Assembly (NCBI RefSeq): GCF_014529535.1
Contig: NW_023503423.1
Coordinates: forward strand, 5,380,473-5,444,472
Direction of reading: 5' to 3'
Source: Bradysia coprophila
Taxonomy: Eukaryota > Arthropoda > Insecta > Diptera > Sciaridae
DNA: 64,000 bases
Under the pieces are notes generated by a model. That model had not been told where the DNA came from and did no database searches. It worked only from the letters and a program-made list of their open reading frames with translations. Positions 36,460-46,890 of the stretch are shown here, piece after piece. How positions within the stretch are numbered: the stretch's first letter is position 1; each line of letters starts with the position of its first letter. The position numbers and the translations under genes are program-made.

Positions 36460-36527
36460 TAAGTACGGAAAGAAAATATAATACGACTGACCATTGAATC
36501 GAACGTAAAAAATAAATAAATTTGAGA

Positions 36528-37972
36528 ATGTCGCTGCGCGTAGTCGGTTTACTTATTGTCGCATTTATTTGCGTACACGTTCACGGTGAGAGCAAAGTGC
36601 GAAAAATGTTTATCGAACACTCGTCATCGGATTTGGATTCAAGTGCATCGGGTTACATTTATCGCCAAGACGGTTCTGGACCAGCCCACATTGTTTATTT
36701 GGATACCAGCGATGTGTTAGGTCAAGGAAAACCTTTAGCATACACTTTTAACGGAGATTTGGGTGCTCAATCAGCTCAATCATATGTGCTAAGCCACAGT
36801 GGAACTGCCGTACGTCCATCATACTTGTACTACGGAGCCCAAAAACAAGGTGCAATTCATAGCGAGCCACAACTGAAATACGATACTCATCAAAAGTATA
36901 GAGCTCCCTATCAACCAACAGTGGCATACAATCAGCCCATTAGATATACAGGACCAGTAACTTATAAAACTTACGTCGGACATAAGGCTCCACAACCAGC
37001 TCATTATACTCAAGAACCAGCTAAACCGATTGCGTACAAAAAACCACAAAATGATGAAAGCGTTGAGTCTGTGGAGAATGATAACGAAGACAGTGGATCG
37101 CATGAGAGTTATTCATTTGGTGGCAGCGGTGGTTACGGTTACGGTGACGACGGACTGTCTAGATATACACATCAAAATTATGATTCTGGTGATCATGGTG
37201 ACCATGAGTCTCATTTTAAGAAAGAGGATGGATCCGAGTTTGGCGAAGAGGATTTTTCGAAAAAGGGCGAAGAAGAGCATAAAGGATACAAAAACGATCA
37301 TGAGTTTGAGAAGGGCGAAAAAGGACACTACGAGAAAGACGATCATCAGAGCCATTACCATCACGAAGGTGAAAAGAAGGGATCCGAATATGACGAGGCC
37401 GATCACTACGGCGAGCACCACGAAGGCGAAAAGAAATCGAAGGGCGGCAAATATGGCGAAAAGAAAAAGCACAAAAAAGGATCGAAAACCACCGGTTATC
37501 ACAATGTGTTCCACAAAGACGAATATAAAAAGGATCACACCTTCTACGACGATGGCGACCATAAGGGAACATTTCACAAGTATGTGACTTGCACCTTCTG
37601 TGTATGAAATAGATTTTTTTAATGAATTTAACTTTTCAGATATGGATCCGACCACAAATACCATAAGAACGATCAAGGAGAACATAAGAAGGGCGGTCAT
37701 CATGACTCTGGTTTTCATGAGGATCATCACAATAAGAAAGGTAAAACCGAAAAAGGAAAGCACGAGAAAGAGGACAAAGGCTATCACGGCAAGCATGGTC
37801 ATGATGAGCATTATCATCATGAAGAAGATTATGGAAAGAAAGGTAAATATTTTCGCCGTTCACATGTGAATGATCGACTCACCACTGATGGTATTTTCAA
37901 ATGTCTTACACAGGTGGCGCTCAAAAACATAGCGAACATGGATATGCTGAATCTGGTAAATCGCATCGGTAG
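36528..37972 (+). CDS. Secreted His/Lys/Glu/Gly-rich protein, cuticle or histidine-rich glycoprotein-like
   Basis: Exons 36528-37579, 37640-37842 and 37914-37972 join to 1314 nt (437 aa). A clean signal peptide is present (aa 1-20, MSLRVVGLLIVAFICVHVHG). The N-terminal half (to about aa 165) is Tyr/Pro/Gln-rich with KYRAPYQP and TYKTYVGHKAPQP-like stretches. It is followed by a Gly/Tyr patch (SFGGSGGYGYG), and from about aa 210 by a long highly charged region of His, Lys, Glu and Asp in short imperfect repeats (HEGEKK, GDHGDH, KHEKE). The block GYHNVFHKDEYKKDHTFYDD followed by KGTFHKYG is reminiscent of the insect DUF4779-type proteins. Likely extracellular; a role in cuticle or metal binding is an inference. 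The ATG at 36528 was chosen over the in-frame TTG six bases upstream. Confidence 0.8.
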
Positions 37973-38101
37973 GCAATTGCTTTAAAATGGTTCCTCATGG
38001 TGGTGAATGTTATATGGATATCAGTTTGTAGTAGTAGTAGTAGTTGTTAACGAGCACATGCCTTCTTTTTTACTGTAATTTATTTTGTAAATTATTATAC
38101 G

Positions 38102-38107
38102 AATAAA
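38102..38107 (+). terminator. Polyadenylation signal of the His/Lys-rich protein gene
   Basis: AATAAA 130 bp past the stop codon, followed by TTGTTTTCG. A short (GTA)n tract (38029-38043) lies in the 3' UTR. Confidence 0.6.
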
Positions 38108-38109
38108 AT

Positions 38110-39030
38110 TGTTTTCGATTTAATTCGATTTTTGTGATCAATCGCCGTAGACAAAAATCTCAATTCCAAAATGGATTTCCCTTGGCGCATTTCCCAATAC
38201 CATACGGTCATTGAGGCTGTTGAAGTGTTGAATAAAAAAAAAGACAATTTTCCACATCGAAATTAAATTATCGCGCTTATAACCTACAAATTAATGGATT
38301 TTTTCCCTCTGCATTGGATCTCTGGTGGAACTAAATTCAATTTACAACAATAATGATATAACCATGGCAGACATTATATCACATCAATTTTTGTTTTGTT
38401 TAAAGCGCAAAGAAAAAATCACACTAATGCCCGTCCCGACATGCAGATTTACTTACCATTTCGGAAAGAAAATAAATTAAATAAGTTTTACGGTTGATTG
38501 GGATTTAAATCATTATAACTGGTACAACGATACTGTGCCAAAGACTCATAATTGTACATGGCATTCCTAATTCAATATAGAGAGAGAGAAAAAACGCGGC
38601 TGATTTTCACCGAATAAATCGACGTAATTTAAAATAGCTGTGACGGTATTTGAGTAGATTCTTGCCACTGAGTGATAGTTTGTAGGAAATTACGAGGCGT
38701 GCGATAATATCAATCAATATTGAATTAGCGATCTATGACAATGGTAGATTGAATAATAATATTGTTGAGAAAACGAGATCATAGGAAGTGTATACCAGCA
38801 AAGTGAATATTATCATCTTTTCTCCGTGTAGAATTTGTTATCAGCACAAGCTGATCAATGTGGAAAAATAATGAGAGCATCAAATCCATGAAATACGAAA
38901 TCATTGTCAATCGAAAGTCTTTTCGCTTCAAATTTCGGCAATTGCTTGTTTTCCACGCCTCTAACTACTTTTTTTGTTGAGTAGAAACCCTACTTAAGTT
39001 TGAGGAGAAGAATAAGAAAAAGAAGAAGAA
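38110..39030. other. Spacer without recognised features
   Basis: AT-rich. I see no gene or repeat here. It ends in a GA-rich tract (39001-39033) into which the LINE is inserted. Confidence 0.5.
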
Positions 39031-39033
39031 GAA

Positions 39034-40517
39034 ATTTGTCGAAGCAATGTATATAGATTTGAGGAAGGCTTTCGACACGGTGGACACGAATCGCTTGGTT
39101 CGTAAATTTAAGCGACTGGGTCTGTCCGATAGTGCGACGAAACTCTTACAGCACTACCTTCTGAATCGTGAAACCGCAACTACACTCGGTGAATGCTCCA
39201 TCAGATTCAGAAATGTTAACATTGGCGTTCCTCAAGGTTCGAAATTGGGTCCGTTGGAATTCATAATTTACATAAATGATCTCCTGGGACTTGACCTCAT
39301 TGGACAGATGGTGCTGTATGCTGACGATGCGGCCCTAATATACGCTGCTGATACACCCGAAGCTTTGCAATTTGCGATGCAACACGATGCGGATTTGCTC
39401 CACGATTGGCTGTGCAGAAATCTGTTGTCAATTAATGCATCCAAAACATGCTACATGTTGTTTGGCCGTGCAAGAAATATTCCGGAAGTAAATGTCACAA
39501 TCAATGGATCGACGATACATCGTGTATTTGAGTATAAATACCTCGGATTAGTCGTTGATGACGGTCTCACCTTCCACAAACATGTTGATCACGTTAAAAA
39601 ACAAATTACGCCTTTCATTGCATTGATGTGGCGAAAAGGAAAATATATTCCTGTAAAGAGTCGTCGGCAACTGTACGCCTCGTATGTTCAGAGCCATCTC
39701 CTTTACATGCTACCAATATATGGGGAATGTGCCCAGTATAAGATGAAGGAACTACAAACGCTGCAAAATCGCTGCATTAAAGCTGCGTTCCGCTTGGACA
39801 GGAATACTTCTACGACCTACATCTACAGCACTTCGATTATGCCTGTTACCGAATTAGCTAAGGTAGAACGGATTTGTTTGGTCTACAAGTTGGTGAATTC
39901 TCGGACGAAACACAATTTTCGATTTCATACAAACGAAAATGTGCACGGAAGGTCAACCAGACGTGATTCTATGATCCATAATTTCAACGTTTATTCGGCA
40001 ACGGCTACTGACTTTGATGCACCGAATGTGGCTCTGATGCTAGCAATCGACGAGTTTAACCGTGTTGACGACGCGGCATTCGACTTCCTTTAAGACATTT
40101 CGCACTAAAGTTAAGTTAAAAGTGATGCAGGAGAGCGTTGCTTATGACGTGATATCGCCTTTTGTGTTTGTTAATTGATCTGTGATATTTTTCTGCAGAT
40201 GGTTTCTCAGCCGATTTTCTGTGATATCTTTTGTTTTTGTTTTTTGGCTTTATAACTTTTTCTATTGAATTTAATTCATGACTTGGACCATGTTTTCTTA
40301 ATTTAATTTATTTTGGACGAATGGTTATCCGAATTTAAAAAAAATATATTTGTGTTTACACTTGCTTAAGCCTAATATTTAGACGAGAATTTATTTATTT
40401 AATTTCAATTTACTCAATTTACCCTATTGTGCTTAACCCACTTGATTTATGAATGTTTGTTATACATTGTGTTCCACGCAGAAATAATGGAATGATAAAT
40501 AAATGGTTTTTTTTTTT
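39034..40517 (+). mobile_element. 5'-truncated non-LTR retrotransposon (LINE, CR1/Jockey-like)
   Basis: One open frame (to stop 40093) encodes the C-terminal part of a LINE ORF2, starting inside the reverse transcriptase. It shows motif A DLRKAFDTVD, motif B GVPQGSKLGP, the catalytic YADD, and YLGLVVDD further on. No endonuclease is left, so the copy is 5'-truncated, as usual for target-primed insertion. The frame from motif A to the stop is unbroken, suggesting a fairly recent insertion. About 420 bp of 3' UTR with AATAAA near 40498 ends in a T-run. Both flanks are GAA-rich (39001-39033 and 40518 onward), so the target was a microsatellite or the element brought it. The clade call rests on motifs only. 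Confidence 0.85.
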
Positions 40518-40692
40518 AAAAAAGAAGAGTTAAAAGAAGAAGAAGAATAGTAAGACGAAGAAGAAGAAGAAGAATAGTAAGACGAAGAAGAAGAAGAATA
40601 GTAAGACGAAGAAGAAGAAGAATAGTAAGACGAAGAAGAAGAAGAATAAGAAGAAGAAGAAGAATAAGAAGAAGAAGAAGAAGAAGAAGACT
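40518..40692 (+). repeat. GAA microsatellite with a 21-24 bp higher unit
   Basis: (GAA)n interrupted by AATAGTAAGACG so that a unit of about 21-24 bp recurs four times (about 40545-40640). The leucine-rich minus-strand frame through it is an artefact. Confidence 0.85.
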
Positions 40693-41168
40693 CAAGACGA
40701 ATTTTACAATGTACAATGCAAGAAAAACATCACACAATTTTCACCAATTTACCAGATGTCCGGTTTTGTACTGAACATGAGTATCAAAATTTACCTTAAT
40801 TATTTAACAATCTCAGGAACTTTCCGTTTATGTCCCATGTTCAATTCATTCGTGTTTGTTGCAAGATGAAAATTATGCAGCTACAGGTAGCAATCAGAAA
40901 ACAGGTGTCAATTTATAGTCCTACATTTTTACAAATGTAAGTCGAATGTGTGAATGCACTGCCCGATTGTGATATCTGAAAAATTAAAGACGCCCGTCAC
41001 CCGTGTCGGTGCGTTCACTTTCTCCTCAGAAATTAAACATATCTTTTCAGTAAAACCAGCAAATTCGAATCTAGCAACAGAAACTTTGAAATAAAAGGTT
41101 TTTCCCAAAAACTCTTCACAATTATCTAATGTTTCCGATACGTCAAGAGTTAAGATACGACCATTCGT

Positions 41169-41220
41169 TATAAAAGGTTTGCTGATAAAAGCGAAGATTT
41201 TTTTAAAAATAAACATCAGT
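41169..41220 (+). promoter_or_regulatory. Candidate promoter of the serine protease gene
   Basis: TATAAAAG at 41169-41176 and a TCAGT initiator at 41216-41220 precede the ATG at 41250. The spacing (about 48 bp) is longer than the usual 30, so the start site may lie between them. Confidence 0.45.
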
Positions 41221-41249
41221 CTCATTCGTCCACACCTCCAAAGCTGAGA

Positions 41250-42144
41250 ATGAAGTTCCTAATATTAGCTGGTCTATTCGCCAGCGTTTTTGGTGAGGAA
41301 AAATCGAAAGAACTTAGTACACTTCGATATCGGTACACTTGCACTCTTTTACAGGCCAAGAGCATGGTGGACTAATGCCGCTCGATTCGAATGTGGGGCT
41401 TATTGTCGGTGGTGAGGAAACTACAATCGAAAGATTTCCGTGGGTAGTGTCACTGCAACGATTTGGGGCGCATTTTTGTGGTGGTTCCATTATATCAGCG
41501 ACGCGAATTCTGTCTGCTGCACATTGTACTGTGGGCATACCACCCACTTCCATATCTATTCGTGCTGGATCAACCAATAATCAGTCTGGTGGACAATTTA
41601 TCGCTGTTAGCCAAGTTTTCAACCATCCACAATACAATCCCGCGACAATCAACAACGATATTTGCGTAATGGTTCTCAGCTCGGCATTAAATCTAGCTCC
41701 TGCTGGCGTTTCTCCTATTCCATTACCAGTTCAAAGTTCTGGTGTACCAGCTGGTGGTAAGATATTTTATGATGTGCACATGGGCCGATTGCCCATTAAC
41801 ACGACTGTTTAAAATTTTTATTAGCAATGGCTGATGTCGCTGGTTGGGGTGCCACGTGTGAAGGATGTACTTCAACGAATATACTAAGATTTGTCACCGT
41901 TCCTGTCTTGACCAATGCAGAGTGTAACACAATGTATAGTGGAATGATCACAGCTGGTATGCTTTGTGCTGGATTTCGTGAAGGCGGTCGAGACGCATGT
42001 CAAATGGATTCTGGAGGGCCGCTCACATTTAACTATCAATTGATTGGTGTAGTGTCCTGGGGTATAGGATGCGCTAGACCTAACTCTCCCGGAGTTTATG
42101 CTAGGGTAGCGCATTTCAGAAACTGGATCGATGCAATGATGTAA
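41250..42144 (+). CDS. Secreted trypsin-like serine protease (S1) with Met in the oxyanion hole
   Basis: Exons 41250-41292, 41355-41756 and 41825-42144 join to 765 nt (254 aa). Signal peptide MKFLILAGLFASVFG, a short propeptide, then IVGG at aa 31. The triad is present: His71 (SAAHC), Asp116 (NNDI), Ser211 (DSGGP). Asp205, six before the Ser, with Gly in SWG and PG, predicts trypsin-like specificity. Two oddities: the residue before IVGG is Leu30, not Arg/Lys, so tryptic activation is not expected; and the usual GDSGG reads MDSGG (Met209 at chymotrypsin Gly193), which replaces one backbone donor position of the oxyanion hole. It could be a digestive enzyme with altered activity or a non-catalytic homologue. 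Confidence 0.92.
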
Positions 42145-42163
42145 ATTGTGTGGACATTTGTCG

Positions 42164-42169
42164 AATAAA
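42164..42169 (+). terminator. Protease polyadenylation signal
   Basis: AATAAA 20 bp past the protease stop codon, followed by TTGTTTTT. Confidence 0.7.
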
Positions 42170-42664
42170 ATTGTTTTTAATGAAAAAAGGATTTCAAGAC
42201 TTTAACTCAGTTGACGGATCATACGGATACATTTTAATCAAAATATTGAAATACTGACGTGAAACAAATTACCTGCTAGCTTTACGTATCATACACATAC
42301 TATCTGAGCTGAGATACAATTTTAATCATCGAGTTGGTTACTCGACGATAAGATACTGGTAAAAAACTAATTTCAGTGGTTTTCCATTCAGTTAAGTGTC
42401 ATCTAAGTAGTATGCACAATTGTAGCTAGGGGCCAACATTCTACAGATAATCCAACGAAATATAAACCATTCTCCAAGGACCGACCCAATTTTTGCCACA
42501 GCAGGAAAGACACCTCTTCATACCAGTATCGGTAATTTATTATCGGTTGAATATTGGTCATATTTCACTGACGATGGTTGTGGAAGTAATGATGGTTGTG
42601 GATATACATCGCGATTTTTCGAAATGGGTGGAAACAGCTACGGTCAAAATATTATAAGAGCAAC

Positions 42665-42895
42665 TATTTAAAGGCGCCTGTAAATAGTCTAAGCTCTAGT
42701 TGCAGGCAAGATAGATCGAGAATACTATATGTTTTTGCGCCTGCAAATAGTCTCTTTACAATATTTTGGCTATTTGCAGGAGCTTGTAAGTAGCGTCAAG
42801 AATTATTAATAGACTGATCGCAGGCGCCTACAAATATCTAAAATATTGTAAAGACACTATTAACCATTTGCAGGCGCCTGTGAATAGCCACTTCG
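42665..42895. repeat. Inverted repeat built on GCAGGCGCCTG
   Basis: The GGCGCCTG motif with an adjacent (A/C)AAATAGT recurs about five times in both orientations between 42672 and 42895. The segments TTTACAATATTTT and AAAATATTGTAAA form opposite arms. Probably a MITE or its tandem remnant. Confidence 0.6.
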
Positions 42896-43164
42896 TTAAA
42901 CTTTATAATTGAAATTGTCTGAGTTATTAAATTTTCAAACTCGTTTTTATGGACTACGACATAAAAACCAATATATTCACTTGTCAACTAGCGGCCGTAT
43001 TCAGATAGATAAATATCGTTTTATCTACCAGTCAATAGGGGTAAGCCGTTACGACTCGTTTGGTTACTTTGTGTTTTCAACTGTTATATGACGCTAATGT
43101 CATAAAATAATATAAAAACAGTCTGGGTGAACCTGTCACAAACGGCAATCATAGTAATAGTTCT

Positions 43165-43315
43165 ACTATTCAAACTATTACTTCATTTGATCTAAGATTT
43201 TCATAGATTGATTTCAGAAATCTTTTACTTCATTAGTTTTAAACATACGTTTTGCTGCATAATACCTCATCAGTCAGAGCTTGTCGTTTATACTTTATTT
43301 CGTTGTCGATGACTG
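43165..43315 (-). repeat. Interspersed repeat, copy 3 of 3
   Basis: Same blocks and orientation as 31736-31845 (ATTCAAACTAT, ATCTTTTACTTCATT, TCAGTCAGAGCTTGTCGTTTA, CGTTGTCGATGA). Confidence 0.6.
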
Positions 43316-43456
43316 CCTGCTCTGCACTCGGATATATCCCGCTTCGCTACACTCGTTTTACAGATATTCACTCACGTACACAATGAAACTCGTGCGTTCG
43401 TGACACACTTGATGAAATAGTAAATATTACGAACTTCGTAGATGTAGCGCATAATT

Positions 43457-43679
43457 GGGGTAAACCATTATGGTTCGTAAAGTTCGTGAGTGTGTCCGTT
43501 TTCGTAGATCTTTGACATACAATATATGGTAGAAATGTCAAAAGTTCGAAGTGACGAAATTGAAATACTTACGCATTTTACGAACCATAATGGTTTGTCT
43601 CTATTGTGTGATAAGTTTTGTTGTTACATTCAAAAAAAAGTTCACTTACGAACATTACCAACCACAATGGTTTACCCCT
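43457..43679. mobile_element. MITE, second copy of the 25131 family, upstream of the fucosyltransferases
   Basis: GGGGTAAACCATTATGGTTC on the left matches the complement of the right end ACAATGGTTTACCCC. GTTCGTAAAGTTCGT and AATGTCAAAAGTTCG blocks are shared with 25131-25270. An internal extra end (about 43585-43600) suggests a nested or tandem copy. Confidence 0.65.
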
Positions 43680-43732
43680 CTTATTCCTACTTTTGTAACA
43701 GTATTAAGTGGTATTTTTTCAATCGATCTCAA

Positions 43733-43767
43733 TCAGTAGAGCTAATAATCTTGATATCCATAGTGCT
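43733..43767 (+). promoter_or_regulatory. Candidate Inr/DPE-type promoter of fucosyltransferase gene 1
   Basis: TCAGTAG (A at 43735) is an arthropod initiator. At +28 to +33 lies AGTGCT, a partial downstream promoter element. The same pair (TCAGTAG with AGAGCT at +28) is found before gene 2 (46844) and gene 3 (51628), although the flanks have diverged. There is no TATA box before gene 1. Confidence 0.4.
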
Positions 43768-43779
43768 ATCTCATTAAAT

Positions 43780-45844
43780 ATGGACTCCAAAGTATGAAAA
43801 TTTTATTTTATTTTTAAGCAGTTTTTGTGTGAATTTTGTTGACCTTAGAAGAAGTGCAGTAGTGTATACTCACACGAATACGAGACTTTTTTGGAGTGTT
43901 ACTATTTTAGGCATTTTATAACGATGGAATGAAAAGTGCAGAGGTTTTCGTGTAAAGTTTGCTGATCCAAAGTGAAACTTGTTTAAACTTCCTTTACTTA
44001 TAAAACTAATTAGTAATTTAAAACTTTTAAATTAAATTCTTAAAATTTCACAAATTTACGATTTTTAAAGTTTTTCTAGAGTTTTTAGAGACTTAATCTT
44101 AAAAAATTCTTAAAATTTCCAAATTTAACAATCTTCATCATTTTTAAGAATTACAATTTCGAATAATAAGCCCTGGGTTAAGCTGAGGTCAAACGAAAAC
44201 GTGACTGAACAATATACCTGCGTTGCGTGAAAAATATGAATTTTAATCAATTTTTTGTTAAAAATTCTTCTCAGTCACTAAACTATGCAAAGCCGTCGAA
44301 GTGGATTGTTTCCGTATTTACTGGTTTGTCAGTTTTCATCATACATACCGTCCAAAATGAGTGAGGCTAAGAATTGTGATAAAATAATTATTGTTAAATG
44401 AGAGAGACTGAATCTTTCAATATTTGTTTACAACATAGGATCAGACAAAAAGTAGAATTAGAACAGTATGCCTTCAATCAGGAATTCAATGGATACAAAA
44501 CGATTTTTTCATACAATCTTCCCAAGCAGTACAATACCGAGATTGGTCCCGAAAGGTTACTCCAAGATTTCAATTGCTCAGTTGACAAATGCCGATTCAC
44601 AACAAACCCAGTGTACAAAACAACAGCGGATTTGGTTATATTTTACGACTATTATGTGCCCTTAAACTACACCCGGCCACAAAATCAAATTTACGCAATA
44701 TTCCAACTGGAAAGTCCGTTTCATACCTACATAATGCCTCAGGGTAACATATTTGTATATAACTCATTCCATCGTTGTCTTCATTCCATTCGCAGAATTG
44801 TTAACAATTCAGTAGAAATTTCTTTGTTCTATCCTTAAATTCTGAAAGAATTCGGAGAGTGATATGAAGGGAACAATAGAATGAGCCTTATTAATAGAAA
44901 CGGCAGATCATCTCTGGCTAGCGCAATGTTATGATACGAATATTGAAGTCAAAAATTTTGTGTCAAGTAGTAGGAGATGAAGTAACAGATTCAATGACTT
45001 GGTTGTGATGCGTTTGTCGTTTCTCGAAGGTTTTTATTCTAATGATGAGCTCATGTTATATGTCCCAATTCAGATGTATTCAACTGGACCATAACGTACA
45101 GATATGACAGCACCATTCCGTCTCCTTACAGTAAATGGGTGTATTTCCGCCAGGATGTCAAGCAAAAAGAACAACATCACAATTATGCAGCGAATAAAAC
45201 GAAAATGGTCGCTTGGTTTGTTTCCAACTGCAACGACAAAAACGGCCGACTCAAGTATGCACATGATTTGCAGAAACATGTTGGGGTGCGGGAATCATTT
45301 CATTTTCCATCAGGGTATTGAACTTACTTAATTTGAATTCCAAAAGGTCGATATCTATGGCAGTTGTGGAAACTTGACTTGTTTGCGTGAAAACGAAGAC
45401 CAATGCTTTGACATGCTTGACAAGGACTACAAATTCTATTTGGCCTTCGAGAACTCAAACTGCAAGGAGTACATCACGGAGAAGCTGTTCCGGAACGCAC
45501 TGCAACATAACGTGTTACCAATCGTGATGGGAGCGCCGCCAAAAGACTATGAAAAATATGCTCCGCAACGATCGTACATTCACGTCGATGATTTCGAGTC
45601 GCCGATGAAACTGGCCGAATATTTGCATGAATTGAATGGAAACGACGACATGTACAATGCGTATTTTCAATGGAAAGGCACTGGGGAATTTGCTAAGCTC
45701 AATCATTTATGTGATGCGTGTGCTATGTTGCACACTGGTGAAATCATCTCAACTCCGAAATCGTTCGAAGATGTGAATAAGTGGTGGAATGCACCAGGAA
45801 TTTGCACAAGGCACTCATGGCGCAATGTAAATTCTCAGAATTAA
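43780..45844 (+). CDS. Alpha-1,3-fucosyltransferase (GT10), tandem gene 1
   Basis: Golgi type II enzyme of the insect FucTA/FucTC kind, which transfers fucose from GDP-fucose to N-glycan GlcNAc. Exons 43780-43791, 44275-44360, 44439-44743, 45074-45285 and 45347-45844 join to 1113 nt (370 aa). The first coding exon is only 12 nt (MDSK) and is inferred from conservation with genes 2 and 3 and from frame. The next exon encodes the membrane anchor (WIVSVFTGLSVFIIHT). Exon 5 has the GT10 catalytic core: FYLAFENSNCKEYITEKLF, LPIVMGAPPKDYE, SYIHVDDFESP, YFQWKGTGEF, and a Cys-rich end with CDAC and PGICTRHSW. Upstream of 45276 it differs clearly from genes 2 and 3; downstream it is identical to gene 2. 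Confidence 0.88.
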
Positions 45845-46843
45845 AATTTGAAAAAAAAATATGAAGAAGTTAGTTCAAATGTATTTAGGTTTGTCCATCG
45901 TTATGTGTATAGCCTACGAGACGAAACTAGTTTCCGGAATAGGTCAGAGATTCCACTTCTCAGAATTAGCCTGCGGTATGGCTTTTTTATGGCTAGAGAT
46001 ATTCGCTGGTAGAAAAATGAAATGCACCGAGGATCGCCATCAATCTTTTGTAACTTTTTTGACAAAAAAAAGAAGTCTTTCGCTTCATTTGACTATGGGC
46101 CAATCGCTTCGGCTGCTGAAGCAACAAAGTTGTAATTTTAATTTTTTACTTGTTGGTATACAGTCTGTGTTTTTTTACGAACTACTTGATCCGCTGTTCA
46201 TACAGCTTTCACCGAAGTTTGTTGTAAATATGATTATTCGGATACTTCGGATATTACTGGACCGAAGTGATCTTGCGGTAATGTCATTTGGTTCGGAGTG
46301 GTGTGAAAATCTTCCTTGAAACTCAAACTGTGTCGACCGGTCGATTGTGCATGTCCGCCGCAAATACAAATACACCCGAAAATACTCAAAATAACAAATA
46401 TCCAACCAAATACTACGTTTTAGCCTGAAGTACAAAGGAAGTGGCCATTATACGTTTTTGGGCTTCGTAATTGTTCACCTACAAATTCGATCCTTAATTG
46501 GATATTCGCCAGAATAGGCTCTGGCGAATAGCCTATTAAGGAGCTAATATTTGAAATCTAAAAACCTAGGATCAGTTCCCAGGTCGTCAGAGACCATTTG
46601 AAACATTTTAGCTGCAACAAACGAGAACACACCGTATACAATACGAAAACAGTTGCATGTTCCATATGTTTCTATTATATCAAACAGGTGGCTTTTTTGA
46701 AGGTGTTGTGTCATACGAAATTTTTTACATATAAATTACTTACTTTTCGCCTTATCTACTGTCATATTCCAATAATGTTTCCATTTGTAGAAAAGTTTTA
46801 AACGACAAATTTGTTTAAATGAAACAACACACATCGATTCAAA
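45845..46843 (+). other. Spacer between fucosyltransferase genes 1 and 2 (repeated at 50629-51627)
   Basis: Holds the 3' UTR of gene 1 and the promoter of gene 2. It contains a 152-codon frame (45861-46319). The homologous, diverged DNA after gene 3 (55397 onward) is not open, so I treat the frame as non-coding. Confidence 0.6.
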
Positions 46844-46878
46844 TCAGTAGTGCTAATAATTTTGATATAAATAGAGCT
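46844..46878 (+). promoter_or_regulatory. Candidate Inr/DPE promoter of fucosyltransferase gene 2
   Basis: TCAGTAG at 46844-46850 with AGAGCT at +28 to +33, then ATG at 46891 (5' UTR about 45 nt). A TATAAATAG string at 46866 is too close to the ATG to serve and is missing in gene 1. Confidence 0.4.
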
Positions 46879-46890
46879 GTCTTATTCAAT

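Noticed and set aside
37113-37820. 235-codon minus-strand frame
   Set aside because: Antisense to the GA-rich charged repeats of the His/Lys-rich gene; hydrophobic composition follows from the complement of Lys/Glu/His codons, and it runs across a good intron.
40516-40737. Leucine-rich minus-strand frame
   Set aside because: Translation of the GAA microsatellite complement (CTT/TTC/CTC).
40929-41225. 98-codon minus-strand frame before the protease
   Set aside because: Covers the protease promoter and 5' UTR; no family recognised and no splice or promoter support on the minus strand.
45861-46319. 152-codon frame after fucosyltransferase gene 1, repeated at 50645-51103
   Set aside because: It has no domain, lies in the 3' flank, and the diverged homologous flank of gene 3 is not open. 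Its exact repetition only reflects the tandem duplication.
46866-46874. TATAAATAG before fucosyltransferase genes 2 and 3
   Set aside because: Only about 20 bp before the ATG, so initiation 30 bp downstream would miss the start codon; not present before gene 1.
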